Counted from the first letter of the stretch, positions 22,029 to 30,383 are shown. The stretch is 64,000 bases of DNA from JAAXHB01 sp965214945 (GCA_965214945.1 OZ244029.1:1426001-1490000), one strand, 5' to 3'. Notes: generated by a model from the sequence alone, not told the origin. Numbers and translations: made by a program.

Positions 22029-22775
22029 TCATACGCAGAACACCATGCCGGGCTCGGCCACCTCCACCGTTCCGGTGAAAACGTCGAGGGCCTCGGCGCG
22101 CTGAGCCGAGCGGTCGCACCCGGGCGCCAGGTGAGTCAGCACCAACCGCGCAATGCCTGCGACGGCGGCAGCACGCGCTGCCTGGCGGGCGCTCATGTGC
22201 GGGATTCCACAGCCCTCGTACTTTTTGCCGTGGCTCGCGTCGCACATAGCAACGTCTATATCCGCGCCGAGCGAGCGGAAGTCCCAGCCGGGCCCGGTGT
22301 CGGAGCTGAAGGCGAACGAGCGTCCCGCAGAATCGACCCGAACCGCCAGAGTCTCAACGGGATGGTCTGTGACAGCGAAGCTCCAGCGCTGATCGCCTAT
22401 GACCACCAGGGAGCTGGCATCTACGACTGTCCAATCCAGCGGGTCAACACGCTCATAGGGTCTAGTCGACAGCGCCCTGTCCATGGCGCGCGTCTCAGCG
22501 GTGCCATATACGGGCACACCGCTGCGGGGGTGGAACCAGGTGAACACGTTTCGGATTACCGGTAGCTCCAACCAGTGGTCGGGATGGCAGTGAGTCATGA
22601 CGATGGCGCTGAGGTCGTCGAGCCGAAGCGACTCTTGCAGCGGTCCTAGCGAGCCCGGGCCGCAGTCGAGCAGCACCGACGCGGCTGGAGATCTCACGAG
22701 ATAGCTCGTACAGGGATTGCCGGGAGCGGCATATGAGCCGCTGCATCCCAAGACCTTCACCGATAACGAGGTCAC
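22029..22775 (-). CDS. MBL-fold phosphodiesterase, Rv1339-like
   Basis: 248 aa from GTG 22775 (a TTG at 22781 is an alternative). Metallo-beta-lactamase fold with the metal motif THCHPDHWLE (H-x-H-x-D-H), later SSDTGP and LTHLAPGCD supplying further ligands; DCGPGSLG precedes the metal site as in RNase Z-like and cyclic-nucleotide phosphodiesterase enzymes. The gene order MBL-rph-rdgB equals that around Rv1339 of M. tuberculosis, a protein reported as an atypical cAMP phosphodiesterase. By synteny I infer cyclic-nucleotide hydrolysis; RNase Z-like activity cannot be excluded, although the sequence lacks an obvious tRNA-binding exosite arm. Confidence 0.8.
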   Translation of the reverse strand: MTSLSVKVLGCSGSYAAPGNPCTSYLVRSPAASVLLDCGPGSLGPLQESLRLDDLSAIVMTHCHPDHWLELPVIRNVFTWFHPRSGVPVYGTAETRAMDRALSTRPYERVDPLDWTVVDASSLVVIGDQRWSFAVTDHPVETLAVRVDSAGRSFAFSSDTGPGWDFRSLGADIDVAMCDASHGKKYEGCGIPHMSARQAARAAAVAGIARLVLTHLAPGCDRSAQRAEALDVFTGTVEVAEPGMVFCV

Positions 22776-22829
22776 GGGCAAATCCGGAGGCGGCGCAAAG
22801 GACGGTTATCGACACCGAGTTGCTGTTGG

Positions 22830-22991
22830 TCAGCGGGTCTCTTTGAACTCCACGTGCTTGCGGATGACGGGATCGTACTTCTTGAGGGTGATGCGCTCGC
22901 GGGTGTTGGTCTTGTTCTTGGTAGTGACGTAGGTGTACCCCGTGCCCGCAGTGGAGCGAAGCTTGATAATGGGGCGCTTGTCGCTTGCCAT
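22830..22991 (-). CDS. rpmG: 50S ribosomal protein L33, cysteine-free form
   Basis: 53 aa from ATG 22991, preceded by AGGAGA. A longer open frame runs upstream to 23147 but that extension overlaps rpmB and is not L33-like. The core (KLRSTAGTGYTYVTTKNK, then ERITLKKYDPVIRKHV) is typical L33. There are no cysteines, so this is the zinc-independent form; the zinc-ribbon form has two CxxC pairs. Directly downstream of rpmB, as in many bacteria. Confidence 0.96.
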   Translation of the reverse strand: MASDKRPIIKLRSTAGTGYTYVTTKNKTNTRERITLKKYDPVIRKHVEFKETR

Positions 22992-23044
22992 TGACTCTCC
23001 TGTCAGTGCTCGTGTTGCGTGTAAGTGCTGATGCGCGCTTGGCG

Positions 23045-23281
23045 TCAGACCTTTTTGCCATTGCGGCGCATCTCGGCCACCACGCTTTCTATGCCGCGCT
23101 TGTCGATCGTCTTGATGGCCCTGGCGCTCAGACGCAGTTTGATCCACCGCTTCTCGGAGGGCAGGTAGTAACGCTTGGTCTGAATGTTGGGATCCCAGCG
23201 GCGGCTCGAGCGCCGATGCGAGTGGGACAGCTGCTTTCCGAAGCTAGGGCGCTTGCCTGTGACGTCACAGACTTTCGACAT
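23045..23281 (-). CDS. rpmB: 50S ribosomal protein L28, lacking the zinc-ribbon cysteines
   Basis: 78 aa. The start MSKVCDVTGKRPSFG and the run RRWDPNIQTKRYYLP...RLSARAIKTIDKRGIE match L28 end to end, close to the E. coli form. Only C5 remains of the zinc-ribbon cysteines, so zinc is not expected. rpmG follows 53 bp downstream, then the MBL, rph and rdgB genes on the same strand, probably one transcript. No clear Zur-type palindrome was seen in the 191 bp upstream. Confidence 0.97.
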   Translation of the reverse strand: MSKVCDVTGKRPSFGKQLSHSHRRSSRRWDPNIQTKRYYLPSEKRWIKLRLSARAIKTIDKRGIESVVAEMRRNGKKV

Positions 23282-23472
23282 GGCGAGACTCCAATTGTGC
23301 GAAAGGCCGCCGATCTGAAGACCGGCCGGTCCGGCGCGCCGAGCCGCGTTCGCAGGGTGCGACCCGCTGACGCGAGCCGCACGCTACAGGCGGTGCGCCA
23401 GCTTTCCTCACAGAATGCGTGCGGGGCGGCACGGCGCCGGTGCTTGTGACGCAGCCCGGACTCTGCGAGCTG

Positions 23473-24420
23473 TCAGAAGTAGATAATCTCGCAGGCTCGC
23501 TCGGCCGCAGCGCCGAGGTCGCCGGTCCATGCACCGCTCGAGAGGTATTTCCAGCCGCCGTCACTCACCACGAACACGATCGTCCCAGAGGAGATGCTCC
23601 TGGCGACCCGCACGGCACCGGCCAGCGCCGCTCCCGAGGACAGCCCCGCGAACACGCCTGCGGATGCCAGCCTGCGGGTCTGCTCGATCGACTCGCGCGC
23701 CCGAACTATGCGCTTGCCGTCGAGAAGGTCGCGTCCGCCCCACTTCTCATACACCGGCGGAATGAAGCCGTCGTCGAGATTGCGCAGACCGTCGACCATC
23801 TCGCCGGCGGGCGGCTCCACCGCGTAGACCTTGATGTGGGGGTGCTGCTCTTTGAGGTAGGTGCCGACTCCCATCAGTGTGCCGCTGGTGCCCAGCCCGG
23901 CCACGAAATGCGTGACGTCGGGCACGTCGCGCAGGATCTCCGGGCCGGTGGTCTCATAGTGCGCACGCGGGTTCGCCTCGTTGGCGTACTGGTACAAGAA
24001 GACCATCTCGGGACGTTCTAGGGCCAGAGCGCGAGCGTGCCGCACAGCGCCGTTGGAGCCTTCGGACGCCGGTGTCATAAGGACCTCCGCGCCGAACACC
24101 TCCAGCATCCTGCGTCGTTCGTCTGAGACGTTCTCGGGCATCACAACTGTGATCTCGTAGCCGCGCATGCGCGCGATCATCGCCAAGGCGATGCCGGTGT
24201 TGCCCGAGGAGGGCTCCAGGATCCGCCTTCCGGGGGTGAGCGTGCCGTCAGCTTCCGCATCGAGGATCATCGCTTTGGCGATGCGGTCTTTGACGGAGCC
24301 TGCGGGGTTATAGCTCTCGAGCTTGGCTACCAGGCGGACCTGCCGGTTCGGGCTGAGTTCCGACACGTCGACCGCTGGTGTGTTGCCGATCAGATCGAGC
24401 ATGTCGCCGTGGACTGTCAT
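23473..24420 (-). CDS. cysM: Cysteine synthase, CysM (O-phosphoserine) type
   Basis: 315 aa PLP enzyme of the cysteine synthase fold; the PLP lysine is K44 in NPAGSVKDR, the substrate loop is SSGNTGIALA, and GLGTSGTLMG binds the PLP phosphate. The central FLYQYANEANPRAHYETTGPE and the tail GGWKYLSSGAWTG resemble M. tuberculosis CysM more than CysK; that enzyme uses O-phosphoserine and CysO-thiocarboxylate. A Mec+-like protease gene lies at 26990, supporting this pathway, but no cysO is visible. AGAGGTGAG precedes the ATG. CysK-type O-acetylserine use remains possible. Confidence 0.85.
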   Translation of the reverse strand: MTVHGDMLDLIGNTPAVDVSELSPNRQVRLVAKLESYNPAGSVKDRIAKAMILDAEADGTLTPGRRILEPSSGNTGIALAMIARMRGYEITVVMPENVSDERRRMLEVFGAEVLMTPASEGSNGAVRHARALALERPEMVFLYQYANEANPRAHYETTGPEILRDVPDVTHFVAGLGTSGTLMGVGTYLKEQHPHIKVYAVEPPAGEMVDGLRNLDDGFIPPVYEKWGGRDLLDGKRIVRARESIEQTRRLASAGVFAGLSSGAALAGAVRVARSISSGTIVFVVSDGGWKYLSSGAWTGDLGAAAERACEIIYF

Positions 24421-24492
24421 CTCTCACCTCTGCGGCTTGGGCCGGGATGCCGCTTTAGCGAGGCGCTCATGTACTGTGCTCACAGCGCATGG

Positions 24493-25980
24493 CTAATCCC
24501 GAGTTGTCTTGTCAGGATTATAGTGGCGGGCCAGCGCCAGCGCAGCCGGCACGGCCATGGCGCAGATCACCGCGGTGACGCCGAGCGCCAAGGCGTATGC
24601 GGACGCTAGAGCCTCGGTCGTCGCCGGGTTGAGCGCGCCGCTGTCACTGAGCAGGTCGCGGACGGCTTCAACGTCGCCCGTCCGGAGGTCGACTGCGGTG
24701 AATATCACCATCGCGGCGACCGCCGGGCCATAGGTGAAGCCGAGCGATCGCACGAACTGATGCGCGGAGCTGAGACGGCCCATCTCACGGTCGTCGGTCT
24801 GCTGCTGCAGTAGCGAAAGGCACGACGTGGTGACGGCGCCTACACCCCAGCCCATGCTGAAGAAGGCAGCAAACAGCAGCGGTAGCGGCGAGCGGTATTG
24901 GGCCGTAACGGTGGCCGCCGCGCTGCCGAAGGTGAGGATCCCAGTGCCCATGAGCACCACTGTCTGCGGGTGTAGGTGCTCTTGAAGCTTGCTCGACACC
25001 CAAGCCGATATCGACCAGCCCAGCGTGGGCCATAGCACCGAGAAGGCCGCGGCCGCCACCGACGCGCCCCGCGCGCCCCGCAGGTATAGAGCCAGAAACG
25101 CGCTCGCCCCGATTCCGCCGGTCACGGTGAGAGCGGCTGTGGCGTGGATTGGCCACCAGCGCCGCCCGAGGAGATGGGCCAGCCGCAGCACCGGCCACGG
25201 ATGGCCGCTGGCGTGACGAGAGTACGCCGCCGACATCAGGCCTCCTGCTGCCAACAGCGCCAGGCTCAGCGCCCCGCCGCGTCCCAGCGGTGCGAGGTTC
25301 CAGAGCTGCGAACCGGACACGGCGAGAAGCAACGCCGCGGTGACTCCGGTCATCAGCAGAAGCCCGAGGCGATCGAGAGGCTCCTGCGCGGTGTGCGCGG
25401 GTTCTGATGGCAAACCGGACCAACCGATCGCCGCCGCGGCCGCCGCCACCGGCAGGTTCACGGTGAAGACCGCCCGCCAGCCGAGCGTGCTCACCAGCAC
25501 GGCTGCGATGGCCGGGCTGCCGATGCCCATGAGCCCCCACACCGAGGACACCAGCGCGTAGGCCCGCGGCAGCAGTGCGCTGTTGTACACCAGCCCGATG
25601 CAGGTGATGGCGGTGCCGATCAGAGCGCCGGTGCCGAGCCCCTGAAACAGGCGCGCTACCACCAGCAGCTCCATGCTGGGCGCTGCTGCGCACAGACCTG
25701 ACGTGAGCGCCGTGGCCACGATGGTGAGCCTGAAAGCGCGCCGGGCACCGGTGCTGTCGATGAAGGGCCCGACCGCGAGCACCGCGATGGCACCAGCCAG
25801 TAGCTCCACGGTTATCACCCAGCCGAGCAGCGACACTCGGCCGAGGTCGCGTCCAATGTCCGGCTGAGCTGCTGTCACGGCCAGGTTGTTGTAGGACGCC
25901 AGCGCGATTGCCGCCATCAGAGCCGTAGTCACCGTCCGGTGCGCCGGCGCGAACAGGCCGACAGCGGCGGCTCGAATCAC
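24493..25980 (-). CDS. MFS transporter, DHA2-like
   Basis: 495 aa, GTG start, about 14 hydrophobic segments, the size and layout of the 14-helix drug/H+ antiporter branch of the major facilitator superfamily. Between helices 2 and 3 GPFIDSTGARRAFRL is a version of MFS motif A (G-x-x-x-D-x-x-G-R/K-R), and ARLFQGLGTGALIGTA matches motif B with its conserved Arg. Located in the cytoplasmic membrane. The substrate is unknown; no regulator gene is adjacent. It is divergent from the alpha/beta-hydrolase gene and sits between cysM and mec without evident functional link. Confidence 0.85.
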   Translation of the reverse strand: MIRAAAVGLFAPAHRTVTTALMAAIALASYNNLAVTAAQPDIGRDLGRVSLLGWVITVELLAGAIAVLAVGPFIDSTGARRAFRLTIVATALTSGLCAAAPSMELLVVARLFQGLGTGALIGTAITCIGLVYNSALLPRAYALVSSVWGLMGIGSPAIAAVLVSTLGWRAVFTVNLPVAAAAAAIGWSGLPSEPAHTAQEPLDRLGLLLMTGVTAALLLAVSGSQLWNLAPLGRGGALSLALLAAGGLMSAAYSRHASGHPWPVLRLAHLLGRRWWPIHATAALTVTGGIGASAFLALYLRGARGASVAAAAFSVLWPTLGWSISAWVSSKLQEHLHPQTVVLMGTGILTFGSAAATVTAQYRSPLPLLFAAFFSMGWGVGAVTTSCLSLLQQQTDDREMGRLSSAHQFVRSLGFTYGPAVAAMVIFTAVDLRTGDVEAVRDLLSDSGALNPATTEALASAYALALGVTAVICAMAVPAALALARHYNPDKTTRD

Positions 25981-26070
25981 TGCCGCGACGCTAGCGCAGC
26001 ACCTTTAGAGCACGCGGGCCTCCAAACGGTCGCTCCGCAGCCTCCTGGCGCGAGCCTGTAGAAATAGGCT

Positions 26071-26958
26071 GTGAGCGAACTCGATGGCCGTGAGCCAGTC
26101 ACGCTCAGCCCGCGTTCCGTTGACGGCGTGAGACTGGCTCTTAGACTGCTGGGCGGCAGCGGCCCTGACCTGCTGATCTGCCATGCCACGGGGTTTCACG
26201 GGCGCGCCTACACGCCGTTGGCGGACGCTCTGAGTGGTCGTTTCCGGGTGTGGGCGTTGGACTTCCGGGGCCATGGCTCGTCCGCGCCCTCCCCGGCGGG
26301 GGAATACGGCTGGACGGCGATGAGCCAGGACGCGGCAGCCTGCGCCGCGGCCATCGGCACCGACCGGCTCTACGGGTTCGGCCATTCCATGGGCGGTGCA
26401 GCGCTGCTGGAGGCCGAGCGCGATCGGCCCGGCACGTTCTGCGGCCTGTTCCTGTATGAGCCCGTCGTGTTTCCGCCCGGTTGGTTCGCCCGCGGCAGTG
26501 CCAACCCGCTGGCTGACGCGGCCCGCAGGCGCCGTGAGATCTTCGACAGCCGGCGCGCCGCGGCTGAGCGGTACGCCGCGGGCGGCCCGCTGAGCGTGCT
26601 GCGAGCCGACGCCCTCGTCGCCTACACAGAGTACGGCTTCCACGACCTCAGCGACGGCCGGGTGCGCCTAGCGTGCCGCGCAGAGATTGAAGCCCGCACG
26701 TTCGAGGGCTCCGGGAGCATCACGCTGGACAGCGTCGACACCGTCGGCACGCGAGTCTCGGTGGCCGCCGGCTCGGAGCAGGACGCGGCCGGATCCTTCC
26801 ACTCGGCGCCGGCTAGGTTCGCTCCGCTGCTCGCAGAGGCGCTCCCGCAGGGCCGCTTCTCGGTATGCCGCGGCTTGGGCCATCTCGGGCCGCTGGAGGC
26901 GCCCGGCGCGGTGGCGGCCCACGCAGCGGCTGAACTTCTGGCCGACACAACACCGTAG
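26071..26958 (+). CDS. Alpha/beta-fold hydrolase
   Basis: 295 aa, GTG start. The nucleophile elbow is GHSMGG with S106; ALDFRGHGSS (62-71) is the strand-4/oxyanion region, and the catalytic His is in GLGHLGPLEAP near residue 275. An acid is expected around residue 245 (AAGSEQDAAG region). No signal peptide, so cytosolic. The CHATGFHGRAY loop at 38-47 gives the oxyanion hole. Followed 31 bp later by mec on the same strand, possibly co-transcribed. Substrate cannot be told from sequence. Confidence 0.88.
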   Translation: MSELDGREPVTLSPRSVDGVRLALRLLGGSGPDLLICHATGFHGRAYTPLADALSGRFRVWALDFRGHGSSAPSPAGEYGWTAMSQDAAACAAAIGTDRLYGFGHSMGGAALLEAERDRPGTFCGLFLYEPVVFPPGWFARGSANPLADAARRRREIFDSRRAAAERYAAGGPLSVLRADALVAYTEYGFHDLSDGRVRLACRAEIEARTFEGSGSITLDSVDTVGTRVSVAAGSEQDAAGSFHSAPARFAPLLAEALPQGRFSVCRGLGHLGPLEAPGAVAAHAAAELLADTTP

Positions 26959-26989
26959 GCGGCGTCGGAAAGGCCTTCGGAGATCAGCG

Positions 26990-27430
26990 ATGCGTGAGGG
27001 AGTGCTCGAGATAACCAAAGGCACCCATGCGGCGATGGTGGCGCACGCTCTGGCGGGATTACCCGACGAAGCCTGCGGGCTGATCGTGGGAAGGCCCGGC
27101 AGCGCGCGCGTCGTGCGCTTCTTCGGAATGCGAAACGCCGCAGCATCGGCTCGCCTGTATCGCCTCGACGGCCTTGAGATGATGCAGGTGGAGCGCAGCG
27201 CAGAGGCCGCGGGACTGCAGGTAATAGGAGTCATGCACTCTCACACACACTCCATGAACTACCCCTCCCCGACCGATGTTGCCGACGCAGCTCGCTTCGA
27301 CCCGTTCGGGATGTGGCATTTCGTGATCGTGTCGCTGAAGCACGCCGAACCGTCCTTGCGTTCGTTTCGCATCCTGGGTGCGAAGATCACTGAGACGCCC
27401 GTGGTCGTCGTCCCCCAAGCAACGGGCTGA
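26990..27430 (+). CDS. mec: Mec+-like JAMM metalloprotease
   Basis: 146 aa from ATG 26990, with GGAG upstream; the frame extends further 5' but that part is a shadow of the hydrolase gene. The JAMM zinc motif is complete: MHSHTHSMNYPSPTDVADA gives H-x-H, the Ser and the Asp; the glutamate should come from the N-terminal region (DEACGLIVG). Mec+ of M. tuberculosis releases cysteine from the CysO-cysteine adduct made by CysM. A CysM-type synthase lies 2.6 kb away, which supports the same role. No cysO carrier gene is seen between them. A different ubiquitin-like substrate is possible. Confidence 0.82.
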   Translation: MREGVLEITKGTHAAMVAHALAGLPDEACGLIVGRPGSARVVRFFGMRNAAASARLYRLDGLEMMQVERSAEAAGLQVIGVMHSHTHSMNYPSPTDVADAARFDPFGMWHFVIVSLKHAEPSLRSFRILGAKITETPVVVVPQATG

Positions 27431-27458
27431 GCACGGGCCGCGTCGTTATCGTTGCTCA

Positions 27459-27965
27459 GTGGCCCGCTCGCAGAAGCCCCGATACATTCCGCCGGGAGCT
27501 CAGATCGTGGCGCGCAACCGCCGCGCTCACCGCGACTATGAGGTGCTGGAGACGCTGGAGGCCGGCGTCGTCCTGCAAGGCAGTGAGGTGAAGTCGCTGA
27601 GGCAGGGCAAGGCGCAGTTGTCACAGGGCTGGGCTGGTGTCTACGACGGCGAGCTGTGGCTGCACAACCTGCACATCCCGCCGTACTCCCGCCAAGGCAA
27701 GGCGTATGCGCCCGACCCGAACAGGGTGCGCAAACTTCTGGCACATCGCCGGGAGATCACCAGGCTCGATCTGCGGGTGCAGCGCGAGGGCTTGACGCTG
27801 GTGCCCTTGGCACTCTATTTCGTGGATTCCCGGGCCAAGGTAGCCCTGGCCCTCGCACGGGGCCGCAGCCGCCTCGACAGGCGCCAGATGATCGCGGAAC
27901 GCGACGCGCAGCGGGAGGCGGCAAGAGCCCTGTCCGGTCGACGAGTTCGCCGCGCTCCGCGATGA
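27459..27965 (+). CDS. smpB: SsrA-binding protein
   Basis: 168 aa from GTG 27459; the frame opens at 27378 but SmpB proteins begin near the conserved ARNRRAHRDYEVLETLEAGVVLQGSEVKS. Other matches are LHIPPYSRQGKAY and VALALARGRSRLDRR with the basic tail. It binds tmRNA and delivers it to stalled ribosomes for trans-translation; a ClpP subunit for degrading tagged proteins is encoded 7 kb away. No tmRNA gene was recognised in the following 90 bp. It starts 28 bp after mec and may share its transcript. Confidence 0.96.
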   Translation: MARSQKPRYIPPGAQIVARNRRAHRDYEVLETLEAGVVLQGSEVKSLRQGKAQLSQGWAGVYDGELWLHNLHIPPYSRQGKAYAPDPNRVRKLLAHRREITRLDLRVQREGLTLVPLALYFVDSRAKVALALARGRSRLDRRQMIAERDAQREAARALSGRRVRRAPR

Positions 27966-28055
27966 GGCACTGCCACTGAACGCAGGGATGGCAGCACAAG
28001 CCGTCGTCGTGGTGCGGGCGGTGTCGAGCACGCTGCGCTGTTGGGTGTTGAAGTC

Positions 28056-28670
28056 GTGACGTCGGAGGTCTTTGCCGTCGTCGTGGTGATTGTCGCCAAC
28101 GCCTTGACATTCACAATGCTGCTGCCGCAGGTTGGGCGCCTGCTGCAGACAGGCCTCATCGAGGGAGTGTCAGCGGTGTGGGCTGCAACGGGCACGGTGA
28201 TCAACGTCGGCTGGCTCGCCTACGTCCTGCATGCGGCGGTGTGGTTGGCGATCCCGTCGATCGCTGCAGCTGTGCTCAGCTACTCGCTGACGCTCTACCT
28301 GCTGTTCCGCAACGGCGCGGATGTTCGCATCGGCCTCGTCACGGCAGCGCTTCTGGCCGCGGCGTTCGTCGTGGTGCAGGCCGTCGCGGGCTGGACGCTG
28401 TTGGGGACCGCGCTGGCGGTGGCGAACGGCGTCCAATTCGCGCCGTCGGTGCGAGCGGCTTGGCACGCGCAAACGCCGGCTGGAGTGTCGCCGCTCACCT
28501 GGCTGATCACTGAGGCTGAGGCGGTGCTGTGGGCGCTCTACGGCGTTCTGATCGCCGATGTGCCAATCGTGCTGTTTGGCGTGACGGCCTCGGCCGCGGC
28601 GACGGCCATCCTCTTCAGGCTGTGGCTCACACGAGACCGCGTCCGCGCCGCGCGGCAAGCGGCGCTGTGA
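28056..28670 (+). CDS. PQ-loop / SemiSWEET-like membrane protein
   Basis: 204 aa from GTG 28056 (TTG 28041 is an alternative start). About seven hydrophobic helices with two PQ-loop-like repeats: LLPQVGRLLQTGLIEGVS in the first half and FAPSVRAAWHAQTPAGVSP in the second, each followed by a W-rich helix (INVGWLAYVL; EAVLWALYG). This two-repeat plan resembles SWEET/PQ-loop transporters of sugars or amino acids. The second PQ is degenerate (AP). Substrate unknown; no neighbouring pathway gives a clue. Confidence 0.65.
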   Translation: MTSEVFAVVVVIVANALTFTMLLPQVGRLLQTGLIEGVSAVWAATGTVINVGWLAYVLHAAVWLAIPSIAAAVLSYSLTLYLLFRNGADVRIGLVTAALLAAAFVVVQAVAGWTLLGTALAVANGVQFAPSVRAAWHAQTPAGVSPLTWLITEAEAVLWALYGVLIADVPIVLFGVTASAAATAILFRLWLTRDRVRAARQAAL

Positions 28671-28682
28671 CAGCTGGCGCGC

Positions 28683-29552
28683 TCATCGGCCAGGATGCGT
28701 CCGGGCAATTCGGGCGCTGGCGGTGGGCCGGGCGGCGGGCAGGGTGTGGGCCACAGGGCCCGCCCCCTCGACGGGCCAGGACGCCGATGCCGCAATCGCC
28801 GCGTGGGCGAACCGGCTTGAGTCGTCGACCGCTTCGCGGAGGCTGCGCCCCAGCGCCAGTCCGCTGGCCAGCGCCGCTGAGAACGTGCAGCCGCTGCCGC
28901 GCACGTTGGCGGTGGGAACTCGCCGGCCAGGCACGGCCCATGCGTCGTCAGCAGTTATCACGACGTCGTCGGGCGGGCCGTCGAAACCTCCTCCGGTGAC
29001 AATCACGGCGGCGGCACCCAGCTGCCGCATCGCATCTGCCCGACGCAGCACCGCCTCGGCATCAGGCAACTCGACACCGGTCAGCAGCTCCGCTTCAGCC
29101 CGGTTGGGGGTGATCGCTGCGGCAAGCGGGAACAGTCGACGACGATATGCCCCCACCACCTCGGAGGCGACGAATAGCACACCGCAGCCGTCGACCATCA
29201 CCGGGTCGACAACCGGCGCGGGCAGCGTTGCGTCGTCGACCAGAGAAGCCACCAGGTCAATAGCGCAGACGCGCTGAAGCAGGCCTGTCTTGACTGCTGC
29301 GGGCTCGAACCCCGCAGCGGAGCACGCCGAGCGGATCTGCTCGCGCAGCATCTCGGCGCTGACCGGCTCGACAGCGGTGACCTCGGCCAGCGTCTGCGCG
29401 GTGATCGCGGTGATCGCGGTGGTGCCGTGAACACCGAACGCGGCGAACGTCGCCAGGTCGGCTTGCAAACCGGCGCCGCCCAACGGGTCAGAGGCTGCGA
29501 TCGTCATTGCGACAGGCGGAATCGACGCTTTCGGCTTGTGGCGTGACTCCAC
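28683..29552 (-). CDS. thiD: Hydroxymethylpyrimidine/phosphomethylpyrimidine kinase
   Basis: 289 aa ribokinase-fold enzyme that phosphorylates HMP and HMP-P for thiamine synthesis. The N-terminal VAMTIAASDPLGGAGLQADLATF is the family signature, followed by GTTAITAITAQ; VRGSGCTFSAALASGLALG near residues 240-258 holds the anion hole and catalytic Asp equivalent (the usual GTGCT reads GSGCT). GTG start at 29552; an ATG at 29507 could also serve. No TPP riboswitch was found upstream, where instead a direct repeat lies. Convergent with the PQ-loop gene, 12 bp apart. Confidence 0.93.
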   Translation of the reverse strand: MESRHKPKASIPPVAMTIAASDPLGGAGLQADLATFAAFGVHGTTAITAITAQTLAEVTAVEPVSAEMLREQIRSACSAAGFEPAAVKTGLLQRVCAIDLVASLVDDATLPAPVVDPVMVDGCGVLFVASEVVGAYRRRLFPLAAAITPNRAEAELLTGVELPDAEAVLRRADAMRQLGAAAVIVTGGGFDGPPDDVVITADDAWAVPGRRVPTANVRGSGCTFSAALASGLALGRSLREAVDDSSRFAHAAIAASASWPVEGAGPVAHTLPAARPTASARIARTHPGR

Positions 29553-29622
29553 ATGGGCATCCTGCCATCAGCACAGCCGAGATCGCACGCGCTCGTGGAG
29601 CACGGCACGTTCGGTCCCGACC

Positions 29623-29729
29623 CCGGAGCGACCCATTGAGGATGTGCACGCGCAGCAAGTCGAAGGCGGGGTTGATACCGGCCCGCCACATCAAGCCGGA
29701 GCGACCCATTGAGGAGGTGTACGTGCAGC
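29623..29729. repeat. 34-bp direct repeat pair in the thiD/yqgE divergent region
   Basis: Two copies (29623-29656 and 29696-29729) starting CCGGAGCGACCCATTGAGGA, identical at 31 of 34 positions, with centres 73 bp apart, about seven helical turns. Both lie between the divergent thiD and yqgE starts, the second ending 27 bp before the yqgE GTG. They could be paired operators or a duplicated repeat element. Confidence 0.8.
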
Positions 29730-29756
29730 GGCGCAGCAATCTGAAAGACTGCATCC

Positions 29757-30305
29757 GTGGAGTCGACGCGAGGCAAGCTGCTGGTGGCCGCACCGAGCCT
29801 TGGTGACCCGAACTTCAAGCGCACCGTGATACTGATGCTCGAGCACAACCAGGAGGGCGCGATCGGGGTGGTGCTCAACCGGTCCAGCAAATTCCCCGTG
29901 AGGCGCGCCGTGGAGCGCTGGCACGACTACGCAGCCCGCCCCAAGGTGGTCTTTGTCGGCGGCCCGGTCGGCCAGTCGTCTCTGATCGGAGTCGCATCGG
30001 CGACAGAGCACGAGGCGGCGCTGTGGCGTCCCGTGCAAGAAGGCATCGGCACGGTTGATCTGGGTGCCGATCCCTCCGGCGTGGACGGGTTGAAGCTCAT
30101 ACGGATCTTCGCCGGTTACGCGGCCTGGTCGCCGGGGCAGCTCGAAGCGGAACTCGCGGACAACTCATGGTTCGTGCTGCGCCTGGCCGTGGCCGACCCG
30201 TTCTCGGCGTCCCCCGATGAACTCTGGTGGCATGTCTTTGCGCGCCAGTCCGACGCCAGCCTGAGACAGCTCCGCTTCTACCCCCGCAACCCCTCCGATA
30301 ACTAA
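29757..30305 (+). CDS. YqgE/AlgH family protein (UPF0301)
   Basis: 182 aa, standard size, GTG start. It begins RGKLLVAAPSLGDPNFKRTVILMLEHNQEGAIGVVLNRSS, the conserved opening of the family, and continues with VFVGGPVG and IRIFAGYAAWSPGQLEAEL. The biochemical role of the family is not settled. No catalytic residue is obvious. Sits between thiD (divergent) and alkB (same strand, 113 bp downstream, with its own promoter). Confidence 0.92.
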   Translation: MESTRGKLLVAAPSLGDPNFKRTVILMLEHNQEGAIGVVLNRSSKFPVRRAVERWHDYAARPKVVFVGGPVGQSSLIGVASATEHEAALWRPVQEGIGTVDLGADPSGVDGLKLIRIFAGYAAWSPGQLEAELADNSWFVLRLAVADPFSASPDELWWHVFARQSDASLRQLRFYPRNPSDN

Positions 30306-30383
30306 GGAGCGCTTCGCAGGCGGCACTACCCCATCCAGCTGACCCAACTGTCGTGGAGGCGCCCAGAAAGCTCCGTGCGGGGT

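Noticed and set aside
23282..23472. Zur box before rpmB
   Set aside because: No palindrome resembling a Zur site; only a weak TAGCGT -10-like element near 23390 on the minus strand.
27966..28055. Possible tmRNA gene after smpB
   Set aside because: Only 90 bp are available and no tRNA-like ends or tag-peptide frame were found.
29553..29756. TPP riboswitch upstream of thiD
   Set aside because: The conserved CTGAGA and other THI-box elements are absent on the minus strand; the region holds a direct repeat instead.
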